Source: Streptomyces sp. NBC_00510 (lineage in GTDB: Bacteria > Actinomycetota > Actinomycetes > Streptomycetales > Streptomycetaceae). Taken from it: DNA of 64,000 nucleotides. Numbering within the stretch: position 1 is the first letter of the stretch; each line of letters starts with the position of its first letter. Below are positions 52,844-61,579 of the stretch, piece after piece. The stretch covers positions 2,108,001 through 2,172,000 of the forward strand of contig CP107851.1 of the NCBI GenBank assembly GCA_036013505.1. The letters are read 5' to 3'. A program made the position numbers and the translations under genes. The notes beneath the pieces were generated by a model that worked only from the letters and a program-made list of their open reading frames with translations, was not told the DNA's origin and did no database searches.

Positions 52844-53773
52844 ATGGCCCGCAACGTCGAGCTCCGCGAGTTCCTGCGTCGATCACGCGCCCGCATCTGC
52901 CCCGAATCGGCCGGGCTGCCCGAACGGGGCGCCTACCGGCGGGTGCCCGGGCTGCGCCGGGAGGAGGTCGCCCAACTGGCCGGAGTGAGCACCGACTACT
53001 ACACGCGGCTGGAGCAGGGGCGGCAGATCAGCCCCTCGGCCGGTGTGCTGGAGGCGGTGGCCGCCGCGCTGCGGCTCGACGACGCGGAACGTGCCCACCT
53101 GTTCGACCTCGCCGGGCCCAGGCCCGGCACCGCCCGCCGCCGCTCGGCGCCGACCGTCCAGCGCGTCAGGCCCGGGATGCGGCGGTTCATGGACTCCTTC
53201 GTCGACCAGGCCGCCTTCGTCCTCGGGCGCCGCACCGACGTGCTGGCCACCAACCACCTGGCCCGCGCGCTGATGGCCGATTTCGACGCCATGCCGGTAC
53301 GCGAGCGCAACCTCACCCGCTGGATCCTGCTGGACGAGGCCGCCCACGCCCTGTACCCGGACTGGGAGCAGGTCGCCGCCGAGATGACCGCCACCTTGCG
53401 TCTCGACGCCGGCCGCCACCCCGAGGACACCCGCACCGCCGAGCTGGTGGGCGAACTGGCCATGAAGAGCGAGCACTTCCGCCGCTGGTGGGCCGACCAC
53501 AAGGTCTTCGACCGCACCCACGGGACCAAGCGTCACCACCACCCCGTCATCGGCGACCTGACCGTCGACTACCAGGCGTTCACGATGCCGGGCGAGCCCG
53601 ACCAGACCCTGTTCATGTACCTGCCGGCGCAGGAACAGACCTCGCAGGACGCCTGGAAGCTGCTCGCCAGCTGGAGCGCCCGGGAACCGGCGGCACGACG
53701 GGACGCCGGCGGCCGCAGCGGCGCTCCCGCGCGCGCCGACAACACCCGGGGCTTCGACCGGCGTTCCGCCTGA
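52844..53773 (+). CDS. XRE-family regulator with MmyB-like ligand domain
   Basis: A 309-residue regulator. Residues 1-75 hold the helix-turn-helix (PGLRREEVAQLAGVSTDYYTRLEQGR), followed by the MmyB-type PAS-like domain: VLGRRTDVLATNHLARALMADF, ELAMKSEHFRRWWADHKV and HPVIGDLTVDYQAF are its typical segments. Such proteins very often sit divergent from an oxidoreductase gene and sense its substrate or a fatty acid. GAGAAT six bases before ATG suggests a leaderless mRNA. Confidence 0.9.
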   Translation: MARNVELREFLRRSRARICPESAGLPERGAYRRVPGLRREEVAQLAGVSTDYYTRLEQGRQISPSAGVLEAVAAALRLDDAERAHLFDLAGPRPGTARRRSAPTVQRVRPGMRRFMDSFVDQAAFVLGRRTDVLATNHLARALMADFDAMPVRERNLTRWILLDEAAHALYPDWEQVAAEMTATLRLDAGRHPEDTRTAELVGELAMKSEHFRRWWADHKVFDRTHGTKRHHHPVIGDLTVDYQAFTMPGEPDQTLFMYLPAQEQTSQDAWKLLASWSAREPAARRDAGGRSGAPARADNTRGFDRRSA

Positions 53774-53809
53774 CGCGGGCGGCGCTGGTGCCGGTGCCGG
53801 TGCCGCGCT

Positions 53810-54340
53810 TCAGCCGCGGGGGACGGCGAAGTCGTCGAGGCGGGCGCGTTCCGGGGTCAGGGCGGACCAGGGGCCGGGCCAGGTGAGGACGGCGAGGGCG
53901 GAGGTCGGGAACTTGTCGGCGGCGCGGAGCAGGGCGTCGGCACGGGCCTCGCCCGTCAGGCGCAGGACGAGGTCCTGGACCCCCGGGTTGTGGCCGACCA
54001 GCAGGAGCGACGCGGCGTCGTCGGGGGCCTCGCGCAGGACGTCGAGGAGGGCGCGGGCGGTGGCCGCGTAGACCCGCTCGTCGAGGCGCACCGGCGGGGG
54101 CGGCGTGGCGCCCAGGGCCTCGGCGGCGAGTTCCCAGGTCTCCTGGGTGCGCCGGGAGGTCGAGCAGATCACCAGGTCGGGGGTGTGCTTGCCCTCGCGC
54201 AGCCAGCGGCCGACGGCCGGGGCGTCGCGCCGGCCGCGGGGGCCGAGCGGGCGGTCGTGGTCGGGGACGTCCGGCGGCCAGGCGGACTTGGCGTGCCGCA
54301 GCACGACGAGCCGTCGCGGTCCCTCCATGCGGCGCCTCAC
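53810..54340 (-). CDS. SixA-like histidine phosphatase
   Basis: A 176-residue phosphohistidine phosphatase-type protein. The catalytic motif is LVVLRHAKSAW, with second histidine in LLLVGHNPGVQDLV. The sequence SSTSRRTQETWELAAEAL is the substrate-pocket helix of SixA. GTG 54340 overlaps the upstream stop as GTGA and is taken as start; ATG 54328 is also possible. Targets may be phosphohistidine proteins, but that is inference. Confidence 0.87.
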   Translation of the reverse strand: MRRRMEGPRRLVVLRHAKSAWPPDVPDHDRPLGPRGRRDAPAVGRWLREGKHTPDLVICSTSRRTQETWELAAEALGATPPPPVRLDERVYAATARALLDVLREAPDDAASLLLVGHNPGVQDLVLRLTGEARADALLRAADKFPTSALAVLTWPGPWSALTPERARLDDFAVPRG

Positions 54341-55059
54341 GACCTCACCCCGCCGACCTCGCCGGTCAGCTCCAGGGCGAGCACGCGGTCCGCCTGGGCG
54401 AAGGTCTCGAAGCGGGAGCCGTCCGGCAGGGCGGTCTCCGTCTCCAGCCGGTCGAGGGCGGCCAGGTAGGCGGCGGTGTCGAGGTCCGCGCTCAGGGCCG
54501 CCTGGAGACGCTCCACGTACTCGGCGCACATCGGTCTGGACGGCGATTCGGCCCAGCGGGCCACGGCACCGCGCCAGTGCCGTAGCGCCGCGTCCGCCGC
54601 CTCAAGGGTCCGCGGGGTCAGTTCCGCCGGGGCCCGGCGGTCCAGACGGAGCAGCGCCAGCCGTACGCCGGGCCCCGCGGTTACCTCGTCCGGGTGAACC
54701 GGTCCTACGTCCAGGCGGGGGCCGCCGGTCTCGGTGCCCGCGGGTGCGACGTGCACCCGGGCAGGTCCGGCGAGCGCCTCCTCGGCCTCGGTCACGTCGT
54801 CGCCGCGTGCCGCGCCGGGCTTGATGCCCAGTGCCGCCGCGGCCGCGTCCAGGGCGGGGTCGGCCGGGCCCACCGAGGCCACCAGCACCTGCCCGCCGTG
54901 GGTCTCCGCCGTACGCGCCAGGACGTCCGCCAGCAGCAGCACCCTCAGCGCGGTCGTCCCGCCCACGGCACCGGTGTGGGCCAGCACCCGCAGCGGAAAG
55001 CGCCGCCCCGGGTCCAGTTCCACCGGCTCGCCGCTCCTGCCGTCCACGATGCGCAACAC
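54337..55059 (-). CDS. Cysteinyl-tRNA-synthetase-like protein without catalytic motifs
   Basis: A 240-residue protein. The N-terminal VDGRSGEPVELDPG..FPLRVLAHTGAVGGTTALRVLLLADVLARTAE and the C-terminal RPMCAEYVERLQAALSADLDTAAYLAALDRLE resemble the Rossmann half-fold and helical (DALR-like) segment of cysteinyl-tRNA synthetase or MshC, but HIGH and KMSKS are absent. It precedes the phosphatase gene with a GTGA overlap. Start GTG 55059 follows a TAGATT box closely, so leaderless. Role unknown. Confidence 0.55.
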   Translation of the reverse strand: MLRIVDGRSGEPVELDPGRRFPLRVLAHTGAVGGTTALRVLLLADVLARTAETHGGQVLVASVGPADPALDAAAAALGIKPGAARGDDVTEAEEALAGPARVHVAPAGTETGGPRLDVGPVHPDEVTAGPGVRLALLRLDRRAPAELTPRTLEAADAALRHWRGAVARWAESPSRPMCAEYVERLQAALSADLDTAAYLAALDRLETETALPDGSRFETFAQADRVLALELTGEVGGVRS

Positions 55060-55477
55060 GCCTCCGAATCTAACCCGTACGGCTCACCGGCGCAGGAGCC
55101 CTCACCGGGTGACGGGGTCTCGCGCGGCGCTCGGGCGCAGGGGGACGACGCGCCGGCCCGGCGGGCCCGGCCCGCCGCAGACCGCCCCGTACCCCGGCCG
55201 GCGCGCGTCCGGGCGGCGAAGCGGCTGACGTTCCCCCGGACCGGGCGGCCCGGCCGGACCGCCGGCACGCGGACGTCCGCGAAGTGCCGTGCGGGCCGGT
55301 GGACTTCCGGACGGCCGACGCGGTGCGCCCCGGTGCGACGACGGCGTGCCGTCCGCCGGGCGGGACCGGACGGTGTCGCCGGTGCGGGGCCGGCCCGCTG
55401 GCACATGTGAGACGTGGCGCTTTGACGCCAGTCGCCGGTCGTTCCCCCGGTCCGGGCGGGGCCGGTAGGACCGGGCC
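55060..55477. other. 418-bp intergenic region upstream of the subtilase gene
   Basis: No convincing gene. It holds a 19-bp near-perfect direct repeat, GTTCCCCCGG(A/T)CCGGGCGG, at 55230-55248 and 55441-55459, and an inverted repeat TGGCG-CTTTGA-CGCCA at 55415-55430 whose spacer overlaps a TTTGAC -35-like box. These may be regulatory sites of the protease gene; the high GC makes chance repeats more likely. Confidence 0.4.
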
Positions 55478-58400
55478 ATGATCTCCCTCATATCCCGTCG
55501 CCCACGAGGCGGACGGGCCCTCGCGGCCGCCGTCGGCGTCGTCGCCGTCTTCACGACCCTGACCGGCCCGGCCGGGCCCGCGGCGGCGGACGGCACGCCG
55601 CCGGCATCGGCCGCACCCCGTCTCTCCGTCGCCACCCGCACGGTCACGCTGATCACCGGCCATGTCGTCCGGGTGACGGACGTCGGCGGCGGCAAGAAGT
55701 CCGTCGACGTGCGGCGCCCGCACGGCTCCACCGGAGGCGTACGGACCGAGACCGTCGGCGGCGACCTGTACGTCTACCCGGACGAGGCCCTGCCCTACCT
55801 CGCCGCGAACCGCCTGGACCGACGGCTGTTCGACGTCACCTCGCTGATCGAGCAGGGCTACGACGACCAGCACAGCACGGGCATCCCGCTGATACTCGGC
55901 TACCGCGGCAAGGTCGCGGCCACGGCGCCCACCGGCACCACCAAGGTGCGGTCGCTCAGGAGCGTCAACGGGGCCTCCGTCAGGGCGGCCAAGAAGCAGG
56001 TCAGGAAACTGTGGACCTCGGTGGCCACGGACGCCCCCGCGGACCGGCCCGCCCTGCGCGGCGGCCTGTCCAGGATCTGGCTGGACGGCCGGGTCCGCGC
56101 CACGCTCCACGACAGCACCGCGCAGATCGGCGCGCCCGCCGCCTGGGGCTCCGGCCTCGACGGCATGGGCGTCAAGGTCGCCGTGCTGGACACCGGGGCC
56201 GACACCCACCACCCGGACCTGGCGGGCCGGGTGAGCGGCGCGGTCAGCTTCGTGCCCGGCGAGTCCGCCGAGGACGGCAATGGGCACGGCACGCACACCG
56301 CCTCCACCGTGGGCGGCAGCGGCGCCGCTTCCGAAGGCGCCGAGAAGGGCGTGGCCCCCGGCGCGGACCTGCTGATCGGCAAGGTGCTCGCCGACGAGGG
56401 GTACGGCGAGGACTCCTGGGTCATCGCGGGCATGGAGTGGGCGGTCGGTCAGGGCGCCAAGGTGGTCAGCATGAGCCTCGGCGGGTCCGAGCCCACCGAC
56501 GGCACGGACCCGATGAGTCAGGCCCTGGACCGGCTCAGCGAGAGCAGCGGCGCGCTGTTCGTCGTGGCCGCCGGCAACACCGGCTACGAGGCGTCGATGA
56601 GCGCCCCGGGAACCGCCGGCTCCGCGCTGACCGTGGCCGCGGTGGACTCCGAGGACAAGCTCGCGTACTTCTCGACCACGGGCCCGCGGTACGGCGACTA
56701 CGCGCTCAAGCCGGACATCGCCGCCCCCGGCGTGGACATCCTGGCCGCGAAGGCCGGGGGCAGCGCCGACAGCGGCTGGTACCGGACGATGAGCGGCACC
56801 TCGATGGCCACTCCGCACGTCGCGGGCGCCGCGGCGATCCTGGCCCAGGAGCACCCGGACTGGAGTGCCCCGCAGCTCAAGGACGCGCTGATGAGCACGG
56901 CCAAGCCGCTCCCCGGCCTGACGGCCTATCAGATCGGGGCGGGCCGGGCCGACCTGGCCGCCTCCACCGCGGCCACGGTCACCGCCACCGGCTCGGCGTA
57001 CTTCGGCTTCGACGCCTGGCCCCACGGCGGCCCGGCCGCGGTCGGACGCACGGTCACCTACCGCAACAGCGGCGACTCCCCCGTCACCCTTTCCCTCGGC
57101 ATGACCGCATCCGTGGCCGGCGGCCCGTACGACGTCGATCCGGGCGCCGACGCCGGGACCCCCGCACCCGAGGGGATGTTCGCCCTCTCCGCGGACTCGG
57201 TGACCGTCCCGGCGCACGGGACGGGCTCCGTCACCGCCACCGCCCGGCCGGGGCTCGGCGCCGACGGCCGCCGCTACCTCGGGCAGATCTCCGCGAGCGA
57301 CGCGTCCGGCGCCGTGCGGGCGCGCACCCAGGTCGGGCTGTACCGGGAGGAGGAGCGTCACCCCCTCGACGTCACGCTGAAGGACCGGTCCGGCAAGCCC
57401 GCCCCGGGCTTCGTCCAGTTGCAGCGCTTCGGCACCGACGCGGACCCGCAGATCGTCCCCGTGGACGAGACCGGCCGCGCGACCGTGCGACTGCGGGCCG
57501 GCACCTACAGCGCGCTGAGCTACCTCGCCGTGGCCGGAAGCCACGGCCCGGACTCCCTCGGCATGGCCCTGATGGGTGACCCGGAACTCGTCATGGACCG
57601 GGGCCGCACGCTCGTCCTGGACGCGAGCAGGACCCGCGAGGTCACCGCCGAGGTACCGCGCAGGACCGAGGACCGGATGCTCTACATGAACTGGTACCGC
57701 TCGGACGGCGGTATCAGCACCGTGGACTCCCAGTACCTCCTGCCGTCGACGTACGACAGCATGTTCGTCCTGCCCACCCGGAAGGTGACCCGCGGCACCT
57801 TCGAGTACGAGACCCGTTGGCGCAAGGCCTACCCGCTGCTGTCCCTGTCCCGTGACGGCAGGCCCGTCACCATCCTGGGCCAGGCCGGGACCGGCTTCTA
57901 CGAGGGCCGGGAGCGCATGGGTGTGGTGTACGCCGGTTCCGGCGCGCCCGCCGACTACGCCGGGCTGCGTGTCAAGGGCAAGGCCGTGCTGGTGGACCGC
58001 TCGGACGCGCTCACCGGCTCGCAGCGGGCCGAGGCGGCGGCCGACGCCGGCGCCGCCCTGCTGATCGTCGTCAACGACGGACCGGGCAAGCTCCTGGAGT
58101 ACGTCGGCACCGACGAGGGCGGCTACAGCGGCGTCCCGGTGGCCTCGGTGACCACCCGCGAGGGCAGGCCGCTGATCGAGCGGGCCCGGCACGGGACGCT
58201 GCGCCTGGACGTCGAGGGCGTGCCCGACTCGCCGTACGTCTACGACCTGGTCGACCCGCACCCGGGCCGGATCCCGGCGACGGGCCTGACCTACCGGCCG
58301 CGCGCCTCGGAACTGGCCGTCGTGGACATGCGCTTCCACGGCACCACCGGGTACCCCAGTGGCGAGTACCGCTGGGACTACCGGCCCTACCGCACCTACG

Positions 58401-59242
58401 CGGTCGGGTTCCCGCTGAGGATGGACATGCCCGGGACGCGGACCGACTACCTCTCCGCGCAGCCCGGCACCTCGTGGGCCGAGGACGCGATCACCGGGCC
58501 CGGTCTGGCCCTTGAGTCGAACGGCGCCCTCACCACGTACCGGGCGGGCACCCGGGTGGCGAGCGACTGGTTCGCCCCCGTCGCGCATCCGCGCAACGGT
58601 GGCGGCTACTGGTGGTCCGAGCGTCAGCAGGGCTTCCTGTCCTTCAACGTCCAGCCCTGGACGGACAGCGGCAGCGGCCATGGCGGCACCATGCAGGACG
58701 GCACCGCCGGCCTGGACCTCAAGGTGTACCAGGACGGTGAGCTGGTGAAGACCTCGGCGTACGCGTCGGCGACGCTCTGGCCGATCCCGACCGTGCCCTC
58801 CACGTACACCCTGGACCTGCACGCGGAGCGGGACGCGGCCGCCTATCGCCTCTCCCCCCGGACGCACAGTGTGTGGCGGGTCAGGTCCGAGCCGGTCACC
58901 GATCCGCTGGGGATCGACCGGATGGCGCTCATGCAACTGGACTACGGGATCGCCACCGACCTCTCGGGGAACGCACGCGGCGGCCGGCAGACCCTGCGCC
59001 TGACCGGCAGCCACCTGCCGCACGCGGCGGGGGCGGGCCGGGTCGCGGGCGCGACGCTGGCCGTCAGTTACGACGACGGGCGTCACTGGCGTCCGGTCCG
59101 CCTGGACCGTACGGCGACGGGTCACTGGACGGCCCGTTTCGACGCCCCGCACCGCGGGTTCGTGTCGCTGAAGGCCCGGACCTGGGACGACGCGGGCAAC
59201 AGCCTCGCGCAGGAGGTGACGCGGGCCTACGGACTGAAGTAA
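55478..59242 (+). CDS. Large secreted S8 subtilisin-like protease
   Basis: A 1254-residue exported protease. A signal peptide (about 1-38) precedes a propeptide, then the S8 domain: Asp in VAVLDTGADTHHPD (about 237), His in DGNGHGTHTAST (about 270), Asn in VVAAGNTG (about 366) and Ser in MSGTSMATPHVAG (about 441). Beta-sandwich regions follow, with a PA-like domain about 828-908 (LRVKGKAVLVDRSD, AGAALLIVVND). It resembles the long Streptomyces subtilases with C-terminal accessory domains. No membrane anchor is seen at the end. Confidence 0.92.
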   Translation: MISLISRRPRGGRALAAAVGVVAVFTTLTGPAGPAAADGTPPASAAPRLSVATRTVTLITGHVVRVTDVGGGKKSVDVRRPHGSTGGVRTETVGGDLYVYPDEALPYLAANRLDRRLFDVTSLIEQGYDDQHSTGIPLILGYRGKVAATAPTGTTKVRSLRSVNGASVRAAKKQVRKLWTSVATDAPADRPALRGGLSRIWLDGRVRATLHDSTAQIGAPAAWGSGLDGMGVKVAVLDTGADTHHPDLAGRVSGAVSFVPGESAEDGNGHGTHTASTVGGSGAASEGAEKGVAPGADLLIGKVLADEGYGEDSWVIAGMEWAVGQGAKVVSMSLGGSEPTDGTDPMSQALDRLSESSGALFVVAAGNTGYEASMSAPGTAGSALTVAAVDSEDKLAYFSTTGPRYGDYALKPDIAAPGVDILAAKAGGSADSGWYRTMSGTSMATPHVAGAAAILAQEHPDWSAPQLKDALMSTAKPLPGLTAYQIGAGRADLAASTAATVTATGSAYFGFDAWPHGGPAAVGRTVTYRNSGDSPVTLSLGMTASVAGGPYDVDPGADAGTPAPEGMFALSADSVTVPAHGTGSVTATARPGLGADGRRYLGQISASDASGAVRARTQVGLYREEERHPLDVTLKDRSGKPAPGFVQLQRFGTDADPQIVPVDETGRATVRLRAGTYSALSYLAVAGSHGPDSLGMALMGDPELVMDRGRTLVLDASRTREVTAEVPRRTEDRMLYMNWYRSDGGISTVDSQYLLPSTYDSMFVLPTRKVTRGTFEYETRWRKAYPLLSLSRDGRPVTILGQAGTGFYEGRERMGVVYAGSGAPADYAGLRVKGKAVLVDRSDALTGSQRAEAAADAGAALLIVVNDGPGKLLEYVGTDEGGYSGVPVASVTTREGRPLIERARHGTLRLDVEGVPDSPYVYDLVDPHPGRIPATGLTYRPRASELAVVDMRFHGTTGYPSGEYRWDYRPYRTYAVGFPLRMDMPGTRTDYLSAQPGTSWAEDAITGPGLALESNGALTTYRAGTRVASDWFAPVAHPRNGGGYWWSERQQGFLSFNVQPWTDSGSGHGGTMQDGTAGLDLKVYQDGELVKTSAYASATLWPIPTVPSTYTLDLHAERDAAAYRLSPRTHSVWRVRSEPVTDPLGIDRMALMQLDYGIATDLSGNARGGRQTLRLTGSHLPHAAGAGRVAGATLAVSYDDGRHWRPVRLDRTATGHWTARFDAPHRGFVSLKARTWDDAGNSLAQEVTRAYGLK

Positions 59243-59261
59243 CTTTCCGCATCCGCGTCAA

Positions 59262-59298
59262 GGGCGGGCCCCGGGCATCCACAGGCCGGGGTCCGCCC
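59262..59298 (+). terminator. Hairpin after the subtilase gene
   Basis: GGGCGGGCCCCGG (59262-59274) pairs with CCGGGGTCCGCCC (59286-59298) with one G-T wobble and an 11-base loop, 20 bases after the stop. Confidence 0.75.
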
Positions 59299-59330
59299 GG
59301 CGTCCCCAAAAATCCGCTCCGAGGAGTCCC

Positions 59331-60305
59331 ATGCTCGCCGCGCTCGGTCTCGGCCCGGCCGAAGAGGAGATCTACCGTCTCCTGGTGGCCCGCGGCCGTG
59401 CCGCCGTCCACGAACTCGCGGCCGAAAGCGGCCGGGCCACCGGGGAGGTACGGGAACTGCTGACGGCCCTGACCGGGCGCGGCCTCGCCGTGCACGAGGC
59501 CGTGACGGGTACGGCGGCCAGGTTCACGGCGGCACCCCCCACGGTCGCCCTCGGCGGCGAGCTGCGGCGACGGCGCGACGAGCTCGGCGCGGCGGAGCAC
59601 GCGGTGCTGGCACTCGCCGAGCAGCACCGGACCTCCGCCGGGAGCGGCGTCGTCGAGGTGATCAGCGAGGTCGGCGCCGTACGGCACCGGTTCCGGCAGC
59701 TCCAGGAGTCCGCCCGGCACGAGGTGCGGTCGATGATGGTGCCCGAGCTCGCCGTGGTGCGGCCGGACGACAACGCGGCCGAGAGCGCCGGGGTCCGCCG
59801 CGGGGTCCTCTACCGCACGATCGTGCAACGTGACGCCCTCAACGAGCCCGGCATGGTCACGCGGGCGCTCGCGGACCTCGCGGCGGGCCAGCGGATCGGC
59901 GTCACCGACGTCGTCCCGGTGAAATTCATGATCGCCGACCGGGACCTGGCGATGCTGCCGCTGCTCAGCGGCCGGAACACCGCCGCGGCGTCGGTGCTGG
60001 TGCACGCGGGCGGGCTGCTCGACGCGCTGGTCGCGTACTTCGAACTGGCCTGGGAACAGGCCTATCCGCTGTCGCCGCGGGCGGCGGGGGACGGCGTCGC
60101 CGAGGAGCGCCCGGACGGCATCGAGGAGTTCGACGCCCGCCTGCTCGCGCTGGTGCTCTCCGGGCTCACCGACGAGGCGGCCGCGAGCCGCCTCGGGGTC
60201 TCCCGGCGCACCGTTCAGCGCCGCATCGCCGAACTCATGACCAAGGCCGGCGTCGACAGCCGCATCCAGCTCGGCTGGCACGCCGCCCGCCGCGGCTGGG
60301 CCTGA
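59331..60305 (+). CDS. TrmB-like / LuxR-type helix-turn-helix regulator
   Basis: A 324-residue regulator with two DNA-binding ends. The N-terminus ([30 protein letters not shown]) is a TrmB-type winged helix; the C-terminus ([30 protein letters not shown]) is a LuxR-type helix-turn-helix. The middle may bind a ligand. This double-HTH family is common in Streptomyces and often neighbours secreted enzymes. GAGGAG before ATG 59331. It may regulate the subtilase just upstream, by position only. Confidence 0.85.
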   Translation: MLAALGLGPAEEEIYRLLVARGRAAVHELAAESGRATGEVRELLTALTGRGLAVHEAVTGTAARFTAAPPTVALGGELRRRRDELGAAEHAVLALAEQHRTSAGSGVVEVISEVGAVRHRFRQLQESARHEVRSMMVPELAVVRPDDNAAESAGVRRGVLYRTIVQRDALNEPGMVTRALADLAAGQRIGVTDVVPVKFMIADRDLAMLPLLSGRNTAAASVLVHAGGLLDALVAYFELAWEQAYPLSPRAAGDGVAEERPDGIEEFDARLLALVLSGLTDEAAASRLGVSRRTVQRRIAELMTKAGVDSRIQLGWHAARRGWA

Positions 60306-60340
60306 GCGCCGGGGCACCCGGGCCGGGCGAGCGGGGACCG

Positions 60341-60889
60341 TCAGTCGTCCTCGGCGGACGCCGCGGTGTCGCGGTCGGGTCCCTGCGCGCGGACGCGCTG
60401 GACGTGTTCCAGGGATTCGCGCAGGTCGCCGAGCCAGGTGTCGGTGTTGCCGCGGACGAGGCGGACGCACCAGGCGAGGGCCTCGCTGCGGCTGCGGGCG
60501 ACGCCACCGGCGACGAGGGTGTCCAGGACCTGGCGCTCGGGCTGGCGGAGCCGGGTCATGACGGGGACGGAGACGGTGGTGTACATGGCCCGCCGCCCGC
60601 CGCACTCCACGCCCCAGGAGACCTTGCGGCCGAAGCGGTGTTCCGCCTCGCGGGCGACGGCGACGCGGTCCTCGCGGGTGCGCTCCCGGAACTCGGCGAT
60701 CCGTCCGTCGAGCGCGGCCTCGCGTTCCACCTGCGACGCGTCGGCGCCGACCGCGGGTTCGGGGATGCGGCCGACGACGGTGATCTCCTCGCGGTCGACG
60801 GCCACGTCCACGAGCGCCTCGAACAGTCCGTCGGGGAGCCGCCCGGCGAGCCAGCCGCGCAGCGCTTCCTTCTGTTCGCTGGTAATCAT
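60341..60889 (-). CDS. Conserved hypothetical protein, possibly DNA-binding
   Basis: A 182-residue protein with an N-terminal helical [22 protein letters not shown], a charged middle ([29 protein letters not shown]) and a C-terminal [31 protein letters not shown] that resembles a ribbon-helix-helix or small helical bundle. I do not know its function. A perfect GTAAT-CAAC-ATTAC palindrome begins one base before the ATG, which hints at autoregulation. Confidence 0.65.
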   Translation of the reverse strand: MITSEQKEALRGWLAGRLPDGLFEALVDVAVDREEITVVGRIPEPAVGADASQVEREAALDGRIAEFRERTREDRVAVAREAEHRFGRKVSWGVECGGRRAMYTTVSVPVMTRLRQPERQVLDTLVAGGVARSRSEALAWCVRLVRGNTDTWLGDLRESLEHVQRVRAQGPDRDTAASAEDD

Positions 60890-60903
60890 GTAATCAACAT
60901 TAC
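60890..60903 (-). promoter_or_regulatory. GTAAT-N4-ATTAC palindrome immediately before the start codon
   Basis: A perfect inverted repeat touching the ATG at 60889; another GTAAT half-site lies at 60882-60886 inside the gene start. It replaces any ribosome site, so the transcript may be leaderless and the site a repressor operator. Confidence 0.5.
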
Positions 60904-61036
60904 GCCTCGGATTTCCGAGCGCAAGAGCCCCCTGAAACTCGCGTCCGAGGCGTCGCGTTGTCCCCGGGCGCGACTTACAGTTGCGCGTATCGGAGCAGAA
61001 CGGGGGATTCGCCACGCGGCGCCTCTGGGAGGGCAT

Positions 61037-61579
61037 ATGACCCGCATCTCGGTGAAGGTGGACGGCACGGCCTACGAGGACGAGGTGGAGCCCCGCCTCC
61101 TGCTCGTCCATTACCTGCGCGACCGGCTCGGTCTGACCGGTACCCCCGTCGGGTGCGACACCACGAACTGCGGTGCCTGCACGGTGGACCTCGACGGGAA
61201 GAGCGTGAAGAGCTGCTCGGTGCTCGCCGTCCAGGCCGACGGCGGCGAGGTGACGACGATCCAGGGGCTGGCCTCCGCCGACGGCGAGTGGCACCCGCTG
61301 CAGAGGGCGTTCCACGAGCAGCACGCCCTGCAGTGCGGGTTCTGCACCCCGGGCATGATCATGGCCGCCCGCGACCTGCTGCGGGAGAACCCCGACCCCA
61401 CGCCCGAGGAGGTCCGCGAGGGCCTGGAGGGCAACCTCTGCCGGTGCACGGGCTACATGAACATCGTGCGCGCCGTGCTGGCCGCCGCCGCCGAGGAACG
61501 CCGGCACCAGGCGCCCGAGCCCGGCGCCGTGACCGAGCACGCCGAGCCCAGCACGGCCGGAAGCGGGGCGCCGGTATGA
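61037..61579 (+). CDS. Molybdenum hydroxylase small subunit, [2Fe-2S] (CoxS/XdhS type)
   Basis: A 180-residue iron-sulfur protein. The plant-ferredoxin-type cluster is held by Cys 40, 45, 48 and 60 ([15 protein letters not shown]), the second cluster by Cys 100, 103, 135 and 137 ([10 protein letters not shown] and GNLCRCTGY). It passes electrons between the Mo cofactor and FAD subunits. GGGAGGG precedes ATG 61037. The stop overlaps the large-subunit start (ATGA). This gene order S-L-M matches CO-dehydrogenase-like enzymes. Confidence 0.94.
   Translation: MTRISVKVDGTAYEDEVEPRLLLVHYLRDRLGLTGTPVGCDTTNCGACTVDLDGKSVKSCSVLAVQADGGEVTTIQGLASADGEWHPLQRAFHEQHALQCGFCTPGMIMAARDLLRENPDPTPEEVREGLEGNLCRCTGYMNIVRAVLAAAAEERRHQAPEPGAVTEHAEPSTAGSGAPV

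Noticed and set aside
55060..55477. Small genes upstream of the subtilase
   Set aside because: All frames there are Arg/Pro/Gly-rich and lack ribosome sites; they look like GC artefacts.
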